Assembly: GCA_018003515.1 (NCBI GenBank)
Contig: JAGNDO010000059.1
Location: 1 to 32,858 of the forward strand
Origin: Caldilineaceae bacterium
GTDB taxonomy: Bacteria; Chloroflexota; Anaerolineae; Caldilineales; Caldilineaceae
Direction: 5' to 3'
DNA length: 32,858 nucleotides
Below the pieces are notes generated by a model. The model searched no databases. It was not told the DNA's origin and saw only the letters and a list, made by a program, of their open reading frames with translations. Position numbers and translations under genes: made by a program. Below, piece after piece: positions 6,989 to 14,733 of the stretch (positions within the stretch are counted from its first letter, which is position 1; every line of letters starts with the position of its first letter).

Positions 6989-7828
6989 CTATTCCAACAT
7001 CAACGCCTCGCCCGCGCCGTGGGCCGCCCGCAGACAGGCAAGCAGCAGGGCCGTCGGGTCCGGGGCCGCCGCCACATCCGCGTAGAGGAGCAAGGCCCCC
7101 TTCCAGCTTTCCGTGTGCCAACGGGCCGGGGCGGGCAGGGCGGCCTTGGCTAGATCTTCCGGCCAGGGATAGGCGGTGATGTAAAAATAGGGGTCGGGGA
7201 TGGCCTCATCTCCCGTGGAAAAGCCAAAGGCCATCTGCTCCTCGGCCTGGTCCTCGTCCCCGGCATCCACTCCGGGGACCAGATTGCCCGAAAACCAGAG
7301 CAGGGAGAGATCGAAGTGATGGGGCCGGAGGCGCACGGGGCCGGTCCGTCCCGTCAGTTCACGCTTCCACAACTGCCACACGGTGTGGACGCTGGAGAGG
7401 GCCTGGAAATAGCCCTGGGCCGCTGCCCCGTCATATTTGCCCGTGGATTCGTCGGCAAAGGTGCTGCGGTCCACCTCTGGATAGATGTCCCACTCCATCA
7501 GGGTCAGGATCAGGGAATCGGCCAGCAGACGGGCCGGTTGACCGGAGAGGGGCATGGCCCACCGTCGGCCCTGGCCGGTGACGGCCGTCATGCGCTGAGT
7601 GACTAAGTCCAGCTTGATTTCCAGAGTCTCTTCGGTCTCTTCATCCACGATCATCTCGCCCGTGGTCAGACCCTCCGGGGCGACGCTGAGGCTGGTGTGC
7701 CACCGGTGGGCCTGGGGCGGGGTCAAGGATTGGCGCACTTTGCCCAGGATGCGGGCGTAGGCGTGGACGGCGTCCCGGGTCGGCTGCCAGTCGGCCAAAG
7801 ACAAAGGGGGAAAGCTGAGATCGGACAT
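6989..7828 (-). CDS. DUF5996 family protein
   Basis: A 279-residue soluble protein with the DUF5996 pattern: LADWQPTRDAVHAYARILGK near the start, LTPPQAHRWHTSLSVAPEGL at ~35-55, and RLRPHHFDLSLLWFSG at ~165-180. A later GFSTGDEAIPDPYFYITAYP block and a W-rich end (ARWHTESWKGALLLY) complete it. The function of the family is unknown, and the conserved His/Trp residues could bind a ligand. The ATG at 7828 is 9 nt after AGGAG; a TTG three codons earlier touches that site. It follows msrQ by 57 bp on the same strand and is probably cotranscribed with msrPQ, with no obvious functional link. The terminator is at 6937-6983. Confidence 0.85.
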   Translation of the reverse strand: MSDLSFPPLSLADWQPTRDAVHAYARILGKVRQSLTPPQAHRWHTSLSVAPEGLTTGEMIVDEETEETLEIKLDLVTQRMTAVTGQGRRWAMPLSGQPARLLADSLILTLMEWDIYPEVDRSTFADESTGKYDGAAAQGYFQALSSVHTVWQLWKRELTGRTGPVRLRPHHFDLSLLWFSGNLVPGVDAGDEDQAEEQMAFGFSTGDEAIPDPYFYITAYPWPEDLAKAALPAPARWHTESWKGALLLYADVAAAPDPTALLLACLRAAHGAGEALMLE

Positions 7829-7885
7829 AGCAAGCAACTCCTGTTTGGTGAAGTGAAACCGCGCTGTCCGGGGAAACGGTTCGGC

Positions 7886-8584
7886 CTAATTGAGGCCGGG
7901 CTTGAGGGCAGGCTTTTTGTTGCCGCCCCAACGCTCTGTTCGCCACCTGACGATCCGTTTGCGCACAGCAGGAATCCGGATCAGGAGTAGTATACCAATT
8001 GCGGCGCTAAACGCCAATGGTTCACGTATATCAGCTTTGACCACCCAGATATAATGGATGGCCACCAAGATCCCAGCCACATAGACGGCCTGATGCAGCT
8101 TCTTCCAGCGTTTGCCCAGGCGGGCCATAGACGCCTTGGTGGAGGTGAGGGCCAAGGGCAGCAGAATCAAGAAGGCCGCAAAGCCCACCAACGCATACCG
8201 CTTCTCGAAGATCGCTCCTTTCAGCAACGCCCAACTGAAGCCGTAATCCAGCCCCACGAAGATCAGGAAATGCAGGGCCGCGTAGCCAAAGGCATACAAC
8301 CCCAAGGCCCGCCGGATCTTGAGTACGGGCCGATAGCCCGTCACCACATTCACCGGGGTGACGGCCAGGGAGAGGACCAACAGCCAGAGCGCCGCCTTGC
8401 CCGTGCGGAAGGTGATGTCCTGGATGGGGTTGATGGTCAGGCCGTCCGTGGTGAAGGCCCAGATCAGGACGGCCAAGGGAATCAGCGCGCCCACATGGGC
8501 CACGACTTGCAGCCAGTGAATTTTACGTTTTTCCAGCCAGGCCAAGCCCAGACGATTTTGAGCCATTTCGTCAGTCCGATTCAT
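7886..8584 (-). CDS. msrQ: MsrQ heme-binding membrane subunit of methionine sulfoxide reductase
   Basis: The 232-residue integral membrane protein passes electrons from the quinone pool or flavin reductases to MsrP for repair of oxidised methionines outside the membrane. It has about six membrane helices of the ferric-reductase-like fold. Heme-ligand candidates lie in YAALHFLIF, KLHQAVYVAG and AIHYIWVVK. The order and the RRALGLYAFGYAALHF segment match YedZ/MsrQ. It starts 10 bp after the msrP stop, with AGCAGGA ahead of the ATG at 8584. An in-frame ATG at 8566 is an alternative start. Confidence 0.93.
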   Translation of the reverse strand: MNRTDEMAQNRLGLAWLEKRKIHWLQVVAHVGALIPLAVLIWAFTTDGLTINPIQDITFRTGKAALWLLVLSLAVTPVNVVTGYRPVLKIRRALGLYAFGYAALHFLIFVGLDYGFSWALLKGAIFEKRYALVGFAAFLILLPLALTSTKASMARLGKRWKKLHQAVYVAGILVAIHYIWVVKADIREPLAFSAAIGILLLIRIPAVRKRIVRWRTERWGGNKKPALKPGLN

Positions 8585-8594
8585 GAATGTCCTG

Positions 8595-9581
8595 CTAGAA
8601 ATTCGATTGCAAATTCATGTCGGCATAGAGTGAGGCAACCTGCTCGCCATAGCCGTTGAAGGGCAGAGTGGCCCGGCGGCTGAGTTCGCCGATGCGCCGT
8701 TCGGAGGCCTGGGACCAGCGGGGATGGTTCACGTCCGGGTTGACGTTGGCGTAGAAGCCATACTCCCGGGGCGCGGCGTCCATCCACAGAGAAATGGGTG
8801 TAGTGCTGACCAACTCGATCTTGACGATGGATTTGATGCTCTTGAAGCCATATTTCCACGGCACCACCAGACGGATGGGGGCACCGCTCTGGGGCAACAA
8901 CGGCACGCCATACAGCCCCGTGGCCAGGATGGCCAGATCGTTCATGGCCTCGTCCACCCGCAGACCCTCCACATAGGGCCAGGTGTAGCTGCGGTTCTTT
9001 TGGCCGGGCATCTCTTCCGGGCGCTCGACGGTGGTGAAACGCACATACTTGGCGTCGGCGGTAGGTTCCACCTCGGCCAGAAGTTTGGCCAGGGGGAAGC
9101 CGGTCCACGGGATCACCATTGACCAGGCCTCCACACAGCGCAGCCGGTAGATGCGCTCCTCCTGCTCGAAGCGGCGCAGGTCGTCCATGTCATAGACCTT
9201 GGGGTTGCGCACCATGCCGCTCACCTCCACCTGCCAGGGGGAGGTGGTGAAGTCCTTGGCCAACCGGGCCACTCCCTCCTTGTTTGTGGTGAATTCGTAG
9301 TAGTTGTTATAGTTGGTGATCTCGGTGTAGCCGTTGAGGGCATCCCCCAACTCATCCACATCCGTGCTGGCGGTGGGGAGAACGGGGGCCGCCGCGCCGC
9401 TGGCCGCGTTTTCCGCCGGGGCGGCAGTGGCAGCCGGGGCAAGGCCGGGCGCGGAGGGCGCACACGCCACCATTGCCGCCGTCGCCGCCAGCAACCCTGC
9501 ACCTTGGAGCAGTTTGCGCCGATTGAGGTAGATCGACTCTGATGTTATCTCGGACGACGGGATCTTGGGCAGACGGGTCAT
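8595..9581 (-). CDS. msrP: MsrP molybdopterin methionine sulfoxide reductase, Tat-exported
   Basis: Catalytic subunit that reduces protein-bound methionine sulfoxide outside the cytoplasmic membrane. The N-terminus has twin arginines ([18 protein letters not shown]) and then VACAPSAP, so the signal may be both Tat- and lipoprotein-like. A long Ala/Pro linker runs to residue ~72. The oxidoreductase domain contains [20 protein letters not shown], in which the Cys ligates the molybdenum, and [16 protein letters not shown] and [16 protein letters not shown], which contact the cofactor. The 328-residue length and motif order match MsrP (YedY). The ATG at 9581 follows AAGGAG. It is the first gene of the msrP-msrQ pair. 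Confidence 0.94.
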   Translation of the reverse strand: MTRLPKIPSSEITSESIYLNRRKLLQGAGLLAATAAMVACAPSAPGLAPAATAAPAENAASGAAAPVLPTASTDVDELGDALNGYTEITNYNNYYEFTTNKEGVARLAKDFTTSPWQVEVSGMVRNPKVYDMDDLRRFEQEERIYRLRCVEAWSMVIPWTGFPLAKLLAEVEPTADAKYVRFTTVERPEEMPGQKNRSYTWPYVEGLRVDEAMNDLAILATGLYGVPLLPQSGAPIRLVVPWKYGFKSIKSIVKIELVSTTPISLWMDAAPREYGFYANVNPDVNHPRWSQASERRIGELSRRATLPFNGYGEQVASLYADMNLQSNF

Positions 9582-9840
9582 GGTGGGTTCTCCTTTTGAA
9601 AGACAATAGACGGGACGGCTGGCGGGTTTTCTGGAAAGGGCGGTTGGGAGAGTATATCCCAGGTATCTAAGCCCCCCATTAATGCTGGCTCAGATTTTCA
9701 TGTGACTAATCCGGCCTGGGATCTCACAACTTTCGGAAGAATACGGCCCGCGGATGCAGGCAAGAGCGGGTCGTACCGTATTATCAGAGAAATCGGCCCC
9801 GGCTTATGTGAGAAGCTCTACATATCCACCCTCAAGAGAC
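9582..9840. other. Spacer upstream of msrP
   Basis: About 260 bp between the terminator of the HIT-like gene and msrP. A weak TATACT-like element lies near 9652-9657 on the minus strand, without a convincing -35 box. Open frames here lack a ribosome site and family resemblance. Confidence 0.4.
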
Positions 9841-9841
9841 A

Positions 9842-9887
9842 AAAACGCCCGGCAAACGGAGGCGGACCTCCGTCTGTCGGGCGTTTT
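9842..9887 (-). terminator. Terminator of the MFS/HIT-like genes
   Basis: Outer arms (9842-9851 / 9878-9887) and an inner stem (9856-9862 / 9867-9873) form a strong two-part hairpin, followed on the minus strand by a T-run. It lies about 33 bp after the HIT-like stop codon. Confidence 0.8.
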
Positions 9888-9919
9888 ATGGGAGAATTTG
9901 GGGCAAAAAGAATCGTGGC

Positions 9920-10264
9920 TTATTCCACGGCCAATATATGCAGCTTGGGATGTTCGATGGTTTCGTAGGAGCCAAAATGAATTTTGATGGTGAAGCCCCG
10001 CTGGAGTTGAGGTTCATCTTCGGTCATGGCCTGGGCGTGGTCGATGGCAAACTCGACCAGTTCCAGAAAACGGGCACTGTTGGCGGCCTCGAACTGGCGT
10101 GTGCCGTCCACATGTTCGAAGGGGACGGCCAGCCAATGCACCGCGCTCTCCGGGCGCAGACTCTTGATCAGCGCCATGCGCTTCTCGTCGTCCCGGACAA
10201 TGATGGTGCCCGGTTCTTCGCCGTGAAGGATGTTACAGAATGCACAATCGTTGGATTCAGCCAT
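9920..10264 (-). CDS. Small HIT-like protein with altered histidine triad
   Basis: A 114-residue HIT-superfamily protein, probably a nucleotide-binding hydrolase or a degenerate relative. It opens CAFCNILHGEEPGTIIVRDD, matching the C-x2-C start of HINT-type proteins, and has SLRPESAVHWLAVPFEHV at ~35-52 in the usual place of the nucleotide-binding strand. The C-terminal triad, normally H-x-H-x-H, here reads HPKLHIL, with Lys in the place of the middle, catalytic His. Full length is close to bacterial Hint proteins. The ATG at 10264 follows AAGGAGA. The MFS gene ends 42 bp upstream on the same strand, so they may be cotranscribed. Confidence 0.75.
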   Translation of the reverse strand: MAESNDCAFCNILHGEEPGTIIVRDDEKRMALIKSLRPESAVHWLAVPFEHVDGTRQFEAANSARFLELVEFAIDHAQAMTEDEPQLQRGFTIKIHFGSYETIEHPKLHILAVE

Positions 10265-10306
10265 GATTCTTCTCCTTTTTTGGGTTATGATTAATACACG
10301 AAACGC

Positions 10307-11806
10307 TCAACTCAATTTTCGCCAGCTTTTCGGGGCAGCCGTATCTTTGCGACGATGCTCTTTCCACCATTGACCCAAAAAGAGTGCCAGCCCCAGGCCG
10401 ATCAACCCGGCGGCCAGGGTGAACTGATCCCGCATGGCCAACACGATCACGCTGGGGTCGGCCTGGGAGACATCCACCAGACCGCCGGCCCGGTGGGCAA
10501 GTCGGCTGGCGAAGAAGGCCCCCAGGATGGAGATCCCCATCACCTGGCCCAGGGTGCGGCTCATGCTCAGGGTGCCCGAGGCCACGCCCAACCGATGACG
10601 GGGCACGGTGCCCATCACAGCGCTGTTGTTGGGGCTTTGGAAGGTGGCCATGCCGATGCCCAAGGGCAGCAGGAGGAAGACAAAGGCCACCGAACTGCTT
10701 TGGGTGGTCAACAGGGTGAGGGCCAGATAGCCGAGCATGGTGAAGGCCAGCCCCACGGCGCTGATCAACCGAGTCCCATATCGATCCGCCAGCACGCCGG
10801 AGAGGGGGGAGAGCAGCCCCAGCACCACGGGCGACACGGCCATGAGCAGCCCCACATGGGACGGGTCCAGCTTCAGCACCAAGGTCAAATAGAAGGGCAG
10901 CAGAAAGACCACCGCGGCGATGGCCATGAAAGAGAGTACCGCATTGAAAAGATTGAGGCTAAAATGCGGGTCGCCGAAAAGGGCAAGATCGACCATGGGA
11001 TAGGCCACCCGGCGCTCTTGCCAAACAAAGGTGGGGATGGTCAGCCCGGCCAGGGCAAAGAGGGCCAGGATCAGCGGGGCCGTGAAGCCCAACTTTTGGC
11101 CCACGGTGAGGGCCAGGGCAAAGCTGAACAGCCCCAGGCCCAAAATCCCCGCCCCCAGGAGATCAAATGGCTCGCTGCGGTTTTTGGGCGGCAGGGGCGG
11201 CACATAGAGCAGCACCATCACCAAGGCTACCGCACCGATGGGCAAATTGACAAAAAAGATCCAACGCCAACTCAGATTCTGCAGGATCAGCCCGCCCACG
11301 GCCGGCCCGGCCACGATGCCCAGGGAGATCACCCCGCCGGTGATGCCGATGGCCTTGCCCCGCTCTCGGTCCGGCCAGGTTTCGGTGACGATGGCCACGC
11401 CCAGGGCCAACATCATGGACGCGCCCACGCTCTGCACAAAGCGGAAGCCGATCAACCAATAGACGCCCGGGGCCAGGCCGCACAGGGCCGATCCCAGCAG
11501 AAAGAGTACCAATCCCCAGCCAAAGATGCGCTGTTTGCCCCGGATATCGGCCAGCCGCCCCATGCTCAACATCAAGACGGTCAGGCCCAGCAGATAGGCC
11601 AGCACCACCCACTGCACCGTGGGGAAGTCGGTGTTCAACTCCTGCACCAGGGTGGGCAGGGAGACATTGACAATGCTGCCATCCACGCTGCCCAAAAAGA
11701 GGGAGATGCTGATGGCCAAAAGGATCATCCACTTGCGCGGATAGACCTTTTTGGCCTCTGGGGAGGCGGGGGATGCGGCGGGGGGACGGTGGGCGGGCTT
11801 GGTCAT
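10307..11806 (-). CDS. DHA2-type MFS efflux transporter
   Basis: A 499-residue inner-membrane drug:H+ antiporter-like protein with about 14 membrane helices, the DHA2 (EmrB/QacA) size and layout. Motif D1 is SVDGSIVNVSLPTL in helix 1, motif A is GRLADIRGKQRIFG after helix 2, and motif C of exporters is GGVISLGIVAGPAVGG in helix 5. The FVNLPIGAVALV segment follows. The substrate cannot be told from sequence. There is no adjacent regulator. The ATG at 11806 has only a weak ribosome site (GAGAA), unlike most genes here. A small HIT-like gene follows. Confidence 0.9.
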   Translation of the reverse strand: MTKPAHRPPAASPASPEAKKVYPRKWMILLAISISLFLGSVDGSIVNVSLPTLVQELNTDFPTVQWVVLAYLLGLTVLMLSMGRLADIRGKQRIFGWGLVLFLLGSALCGLAPGVYWLIGFRFVQSVGASMMLALGVAIVTETWPDRERGKAIGITGGVISLGIVAGPAVGGLILQNLSWRWIFFVNLPIGAVALVMVLLYVPPLPPKNRSEPFDLLGAGILGLGLFSFALALTVGQKLGFTAPLILALFALAGLTIPTFVWQERRVAYPMVDLALFGDPHFSLNLFNAVLSFMAIAAVVFLLPFYLTLVLKLDPSHVGLLMAVSPVVLGLLSPLSGVLADRYGTRLISAVGLAFTMLGYLALTLLTTQSSSVAFVFLLLPLGIGMATFQSPNNSAVMGTVPRHRLGVASGTLSMSRTLGQVMGISILGAFFASRLAHRAGGLVDVSQADPSVIVLAMRDQFTLAAGLIGLGLALFLGQWWKEHRRKDTAAPKSWRKLS

Positions 11807-11876
11807 AGGGTTCTCAGTTCCATGCGCCTTCGGATGAGTTCAAGCGGACGGCGGTTTCGGTTCGCCGTGGCCGGTG

Positions 11877-11885
11877 TGATAAAAT
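11877..11885 (+). promoter_or_regulatory. Possible extended -10 promoter for the phosphoribosyltransferase gene
   Basis: TGA-TAAAAT at 11877-11885 resembles an extended -10 element about 60 bp before the ATG. A good -35 box is lacking. Confidence 0.35.
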
Positions 11886-11945
11886 AGACCGTTGGTGAGC
11901 CACAACCCCCCCATTATAGGGTACACACACAGGAGCAACAAGCCC

Positions 11946-12497
11946 ATGAGCTACGATGGTCGCGTGCATTCGATCCAATTTGGTGAGATCACCCGGCAGT
12001 TTCCCCTCTTTCAAGTTGCGCCGGGGGTGAAGATCGCCATTTTCAACATGCTGGGCGACACGGAAGCCGTTGAAGTCGCCGCCAAGGAATTGACCGCCCG
12101 CATGCCCGCCAATGTGGACGTGCTGGTCTTCCCAGAGGTCAAAGTGATCCCCCTGGCCCACGCCCTGTCGGTCCACACGGGCCTGCCCTATGTGGTGGTG
12201 CGCAAGTTCCGCAAGCCCTATATGGTGAACTGTCTGGAGACCGAAGTCACCAGCATCACCACGGGCAAGCCCCAGAATCTCTATTTGGATGGCAAAGACC
12301 GCCACCTGGTGGAAGGCAAAAACGTGGCCCTGGTGGATGACGTCGTCAGCACGGGCAGCACGCTGATCGGCCTGCGCCAACTGATGAGCGCCGCCAACGC
12401 CACCGTCACCGCCGAAATGGCCGTCTTTACGGAAGGCAACGAAGCAGATTGGCCGCATATTATTGCTTTGGGGAATCTGCCCATTTTTACAGATTGA
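11946..12497 (+). CDS. Adenine-type phosphoribosyltransferase family protein
   Basis: A 183-residue type I phosphoribosyltransferase. The PRPP-binding loop is [15 protein letters not shown] at ~133-147, and the preceding [14 protein letters not shown] is the Apt-type purine pocket segment. The front half ([30 protein letters not shown]) differs from classical Apt. Adenine salvage is likely, but another purine or a regulatory role is possible. The ATG at 11946 follows AGGAG at 11 nt; an upstream in-frame start is not supported. A phosphoribosyltransferase of another type (Xpt) lies at the window start, but the two are not linked. An inverted-repeat-rich spacer separates it from prfA. Confidence 0.8.
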   Translation: MSYDGRVHSIQFGEITRQFPLFQVAPGVKIAIFNMLGDTEAVEVAAKELTARMPANVDVLVFPEVKVIPLAHALSVHTGLPYVVVRKFRKPYMVNCLETEVTSITTGKPQNLYLDGKDRHLVEGKNVALVDDVVSTGSTLIGLRQLMSAANATVTAEMAVFTEGNEADWPHIIALGNLPIFTD

Positions 12498-12500
12498 ATT

Positions 12501-12743
12501 GGTTGATAGGTTGATAGGTTGATTGGTCGAGTACCAATCGCCAATCTCCCAACCAAGCAAATGCAATGACCAAGCCACCCCCTCCCAGCCTCCCCCAGGG
12601 TGGGGGAGGAGCAGGATCGCCGCTGAACGAATGGGCGTCAACCCAAAATCGGTTCCCTCCCCAGATTGGGGAGGGTTAGGGTGGGGTTAGACGTTATCAA
12701 CAAGTCAACCAACCAAAAAAAATCAACCAATCAACATATCACC
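12501..12743. repeat. Inverted GGTTGATA-type repeat blocks flanking a 122-bp element
   Basis: GGTTGATA is repeated three times (12501-12524, the last unit GGTTGATT) right after the phosphoribosyltransferase stop codon. Reverse-complement units (ATCAACC, CCAATCAAC, TATCA) lie at about 12696-12743, just before prfA. A second, shorter family (CCAATCGCCAATCTCCC) is at 12534-12550. The 122-bp hairpin element sits between the blocks. Confidence 0.75.
12569..12690. repeat. 122-bp two-hairpin dispersed element, copy A
   Basis: Contains one hairpin near 12590-12611 (CCTCCCCCA/TGGGGGAGG arms), a ~40-bp non-palindromic middle, and a second hairpin near 12653-12674 (CCCTCCCC/GGGGAGGG arms). The whole unit, including the middle, matches the reverse complement of 16684-16805 at roughly 85% by eye. 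It is too short to code for anything and looks like a MITE/REP-type element. Confidence 0.85.
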
Positions 12744-12753
12744 AAACCCACCT

Positions 12754-13839
12754 ATGTCATTTGAAACCCAGCTTGCCAAAATCGAAGACCGCTATAACGA
12801 GATCAACCAGTCTCTGGCCGATCCCGAAGTGATCGCGGACTATACCTACATGAACGAACTGGCCCAGGAGCGCAGCAACCTGACCGAGATCGTGGAGTCC
12901 TTCCGCCGCTATCGGGATGTGCGCACCCAGTTGGCCGAGAGCCGTCAACTGTTGAACGAGACCGACGATGACGATATGGCCGAACTGGCCCAGATGGAGA
13001 TCGACAGCCTTTCCGAGGAAGAAGAGCAGCTCTACGATGCCATGCGCAAGCTGTTGCTGCCCAAGGACCCCAACGACGACCGGGATGTGATCGTGGAGAT
13101 CCGGGCCGGCACGGGGGGGGACGAGGCCGGGCTTTTTGCCGCCGACCTCTTCCGCATGTACACCCGCTGGGCCGACGAACATCGCTTCAAGACCGAGATC
13201 CTCAGCGAGTCCGAGACCGGGTTGGGCGGCTTCAAAGAGGTGATCTTTGCCGTCAAGGGCGCGGGCCAGGGCGCGTATAGCCGGCTGAAATGGGAATCCG
13301 GCGTGCATCGGGTGCAGCGGGTGCCCTCCACGGAGAGCCAGGGGCGCATCCACACCAGCACGGCCACGGTGGCGGTGCTACCCGAAGCCGATGAAGTGGA
13401 GATCGAAGTCAGCATGAACGACGTCAAGATCGACGTCTTCCGCAGCAGCGGCCCCGGCGGCCAAAGCGTCAACACCACAGACTCCGCGGTGCGGCTCACC
13501 CATCTGCCCTCCGGCATTGTGATCAGCTGCCAGGACGAGAAGAGCCAACTGCAAAACCGCATCAAAGCCATGCGTATTTTGCGCTCCAAGCTCTACGAAA
13601 TGGAGATCCAGCGCCAGCAGGACGAGATGGGCGCGGCCCGCAAGAGCCAAGTAGGCACGGGCGAACGCAGCGAAAAGATCCGCACCTATAATTTCCCCCA
13701 AAGCCGGGTCACGGATCACCGCATCAACCTCACCCTCTATCGCCTGGAAACCATCCTCGGCGGGGATCTGGACGAATTTATCGAAGAACTGAGTACCCGG
13801 GATCAGGCCGAGCGGCTGCAATCTATGGGCGAAGAATAA
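12754..13839 (+). CDS. prfA: Peptide chain release factor 1
   Basis: Recognises UAA and UAG at the ribosomal A site and triggers peptide release. The 361-residue protein has the RF1 domain order: an acidic coiled N-terminal domain, [20 protein letters not shown] at ~110-130, and the stop-codon tripeptide in [14 protein letters not shown] (PST, fitting the RF1 P-x-T rule, where PAT is commoner). The catalytic GGQ lies in [14 protein letters not shown] at ~228-241. GGQ glutamine methylation is expected from PrmC, encoded 19 bp downstream. The ATG at 12754 has no Shine-Dalgarno sequence; the leader is an A/C-rich repeat tract. Confidence 0.97.
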   Translation: MSFETQLAKIEDRYNEINQSLADPEVIADYTYMNELAQERSNLTEIVESFRRYRDVRTQLAESRQLLNETDDDDMAELAQMEIDSLSEEEEQLYDAMRKLLLPKDPNDDRDVIVEIRAGTGGDEAGLFAADLFRMYTRWADEHRFKTEILSESETGLGGFKEVIFAVKGAGQGAYSRLKWESGVHRVQRVPSTESQGRIHTSTATVAVLPEADEVEIEVSMNDVKIDVFRSSGPGGQSVNTTDSAVRLTHLPSGIVISCQDEKSQLQNRIKAMRILRSKLYEMEIQRQQDEMGAARKSQVGTGERSEKIRTYNFPQSRVTDHRINLTLYRLETILGGDLDEFIEELSTRDQAERLQSMGEE

Positions 13840-13858
13840 GTTTCGTCGCCTCGCGCCC

Positions 13859-14710
13859 ATGCAGATCCGCCACGCCCTTGCCCAAGCCGTTCATGCTCTG
13901 AGCGCCACCCACGGAGAGAGCCCCCGGCTGGATGCCCATCTGTTGTTGGCCCATCTTTTGGGCGTAGATCGAGCCTGGCTCTTTGCCCACGATGATCACC
14001 TTTTACCCCCAGAAACCGCCCAGGCCTTCACGGATCTGGTGGCCCGCCGACTGGCCCACACCCCCGTGGCCTATCTCACCGGCCACCGGGACTTTTTCGG
14101 CCTCTCCTTCCATGTTGACCCCCGCGTCCTCATCCCCCGCCCCGAAACCGAATTATTGGTGGAAGCCGTTCTCGATTTTGTAAAATCCCACCCCAGCGTA
14201 AGCTCTGTGGCCGATGTCGGCACAGGCAGCGGGATCATAGGGGTCACGTTGGGCGTCCAGGCACCGGGTCTGGTGATCTACGCCGTGGACGCGTCTGCGG
14301 ATGCCCTGGCCGTGGCCCAGGCCAACGCCGCCGCCCTTCTCCCTGCCCAGGCCCGCCCCATCACCTTTTTACACGGCGACCTCCTCGCCCCCCTGCCCGG
14401 CCCCGTGGACATCATCGCCGCCAACCTGCCCTACATCCCCGCCGCGGCCTACGCCACCCTCCAGCCCAACGTGCGGGACCACGAACCGGCCGCCGCCCTG
14501 CTCTCCGGCGTGGACGGCTTGGACCACATCCGCCGCTTGCTGGCCGCAGCCCCGGCCTTCCTGCGTCCGCACGGGGCCATCTTTCTGGAGATCGGCCACG
14601 ACCAAGGGGCCTCGGTACAGGCCTTGGCCCAGGCGTTGATCCCCGGCTGCCAGGTCCACCTGACCCAAGATCTGGCCGGGCTGGATCGCTTGGTGAAAAT
14701 TTGGTGTTGA
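13859..14710 (+). CDS. prmC: Release factor glutamine methyltransferase
   Basis: Uses S-adenosylmethionine to methylate the GGQ glutamine of release factors. The N-terminal helical substrate domain (residues 1-85) ends in PVAYLTGHRDFFGLSFHVDP, followed by VLIPRPETELLVE. The Rossmann domain has SAM motif I VADVGTGSGIIG. The catalytic N-P-P-Y motif appears as ANLPYIP, with Leu at the second position. EIGHDQG near residue 245 is the usual motif close to the C-terminus. Its 283 residues fit the family. It follows prfA by 19 bp, the classic prfA-prmC pair. The last bases overlap possible early starts of the next gene, but the likely start of that gene is downstream. Confidence 0.95.
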   Translation: MQIRHALAQAVHALSATHGESPRLDAHLLLAHLLGVDRAWLFAHDDHLLPPETAQAFTDLVARRLAHTPVAYLTGHRDFFGLSFHVDPRVLIPRPETELLVEAVLDFVKSHPSVSSVADVGTGSGIIGVTLGVQAPGLVIYAVDASADALAVAQANAAALLPAQARPITFLHGDLLAPLPGPVDIIAANLPYIPAAAYATLQPNVRDHEPAAALLSGVDGLDHIRRLLAAAPAFLRPHGAIFLEIGHDQGASVQALAQALIPGCQVHLTQDLAGLDRLVKIWC

Positions 14711-14733
14711 GGCTCGGTTTGAGGGAGGTCAGG

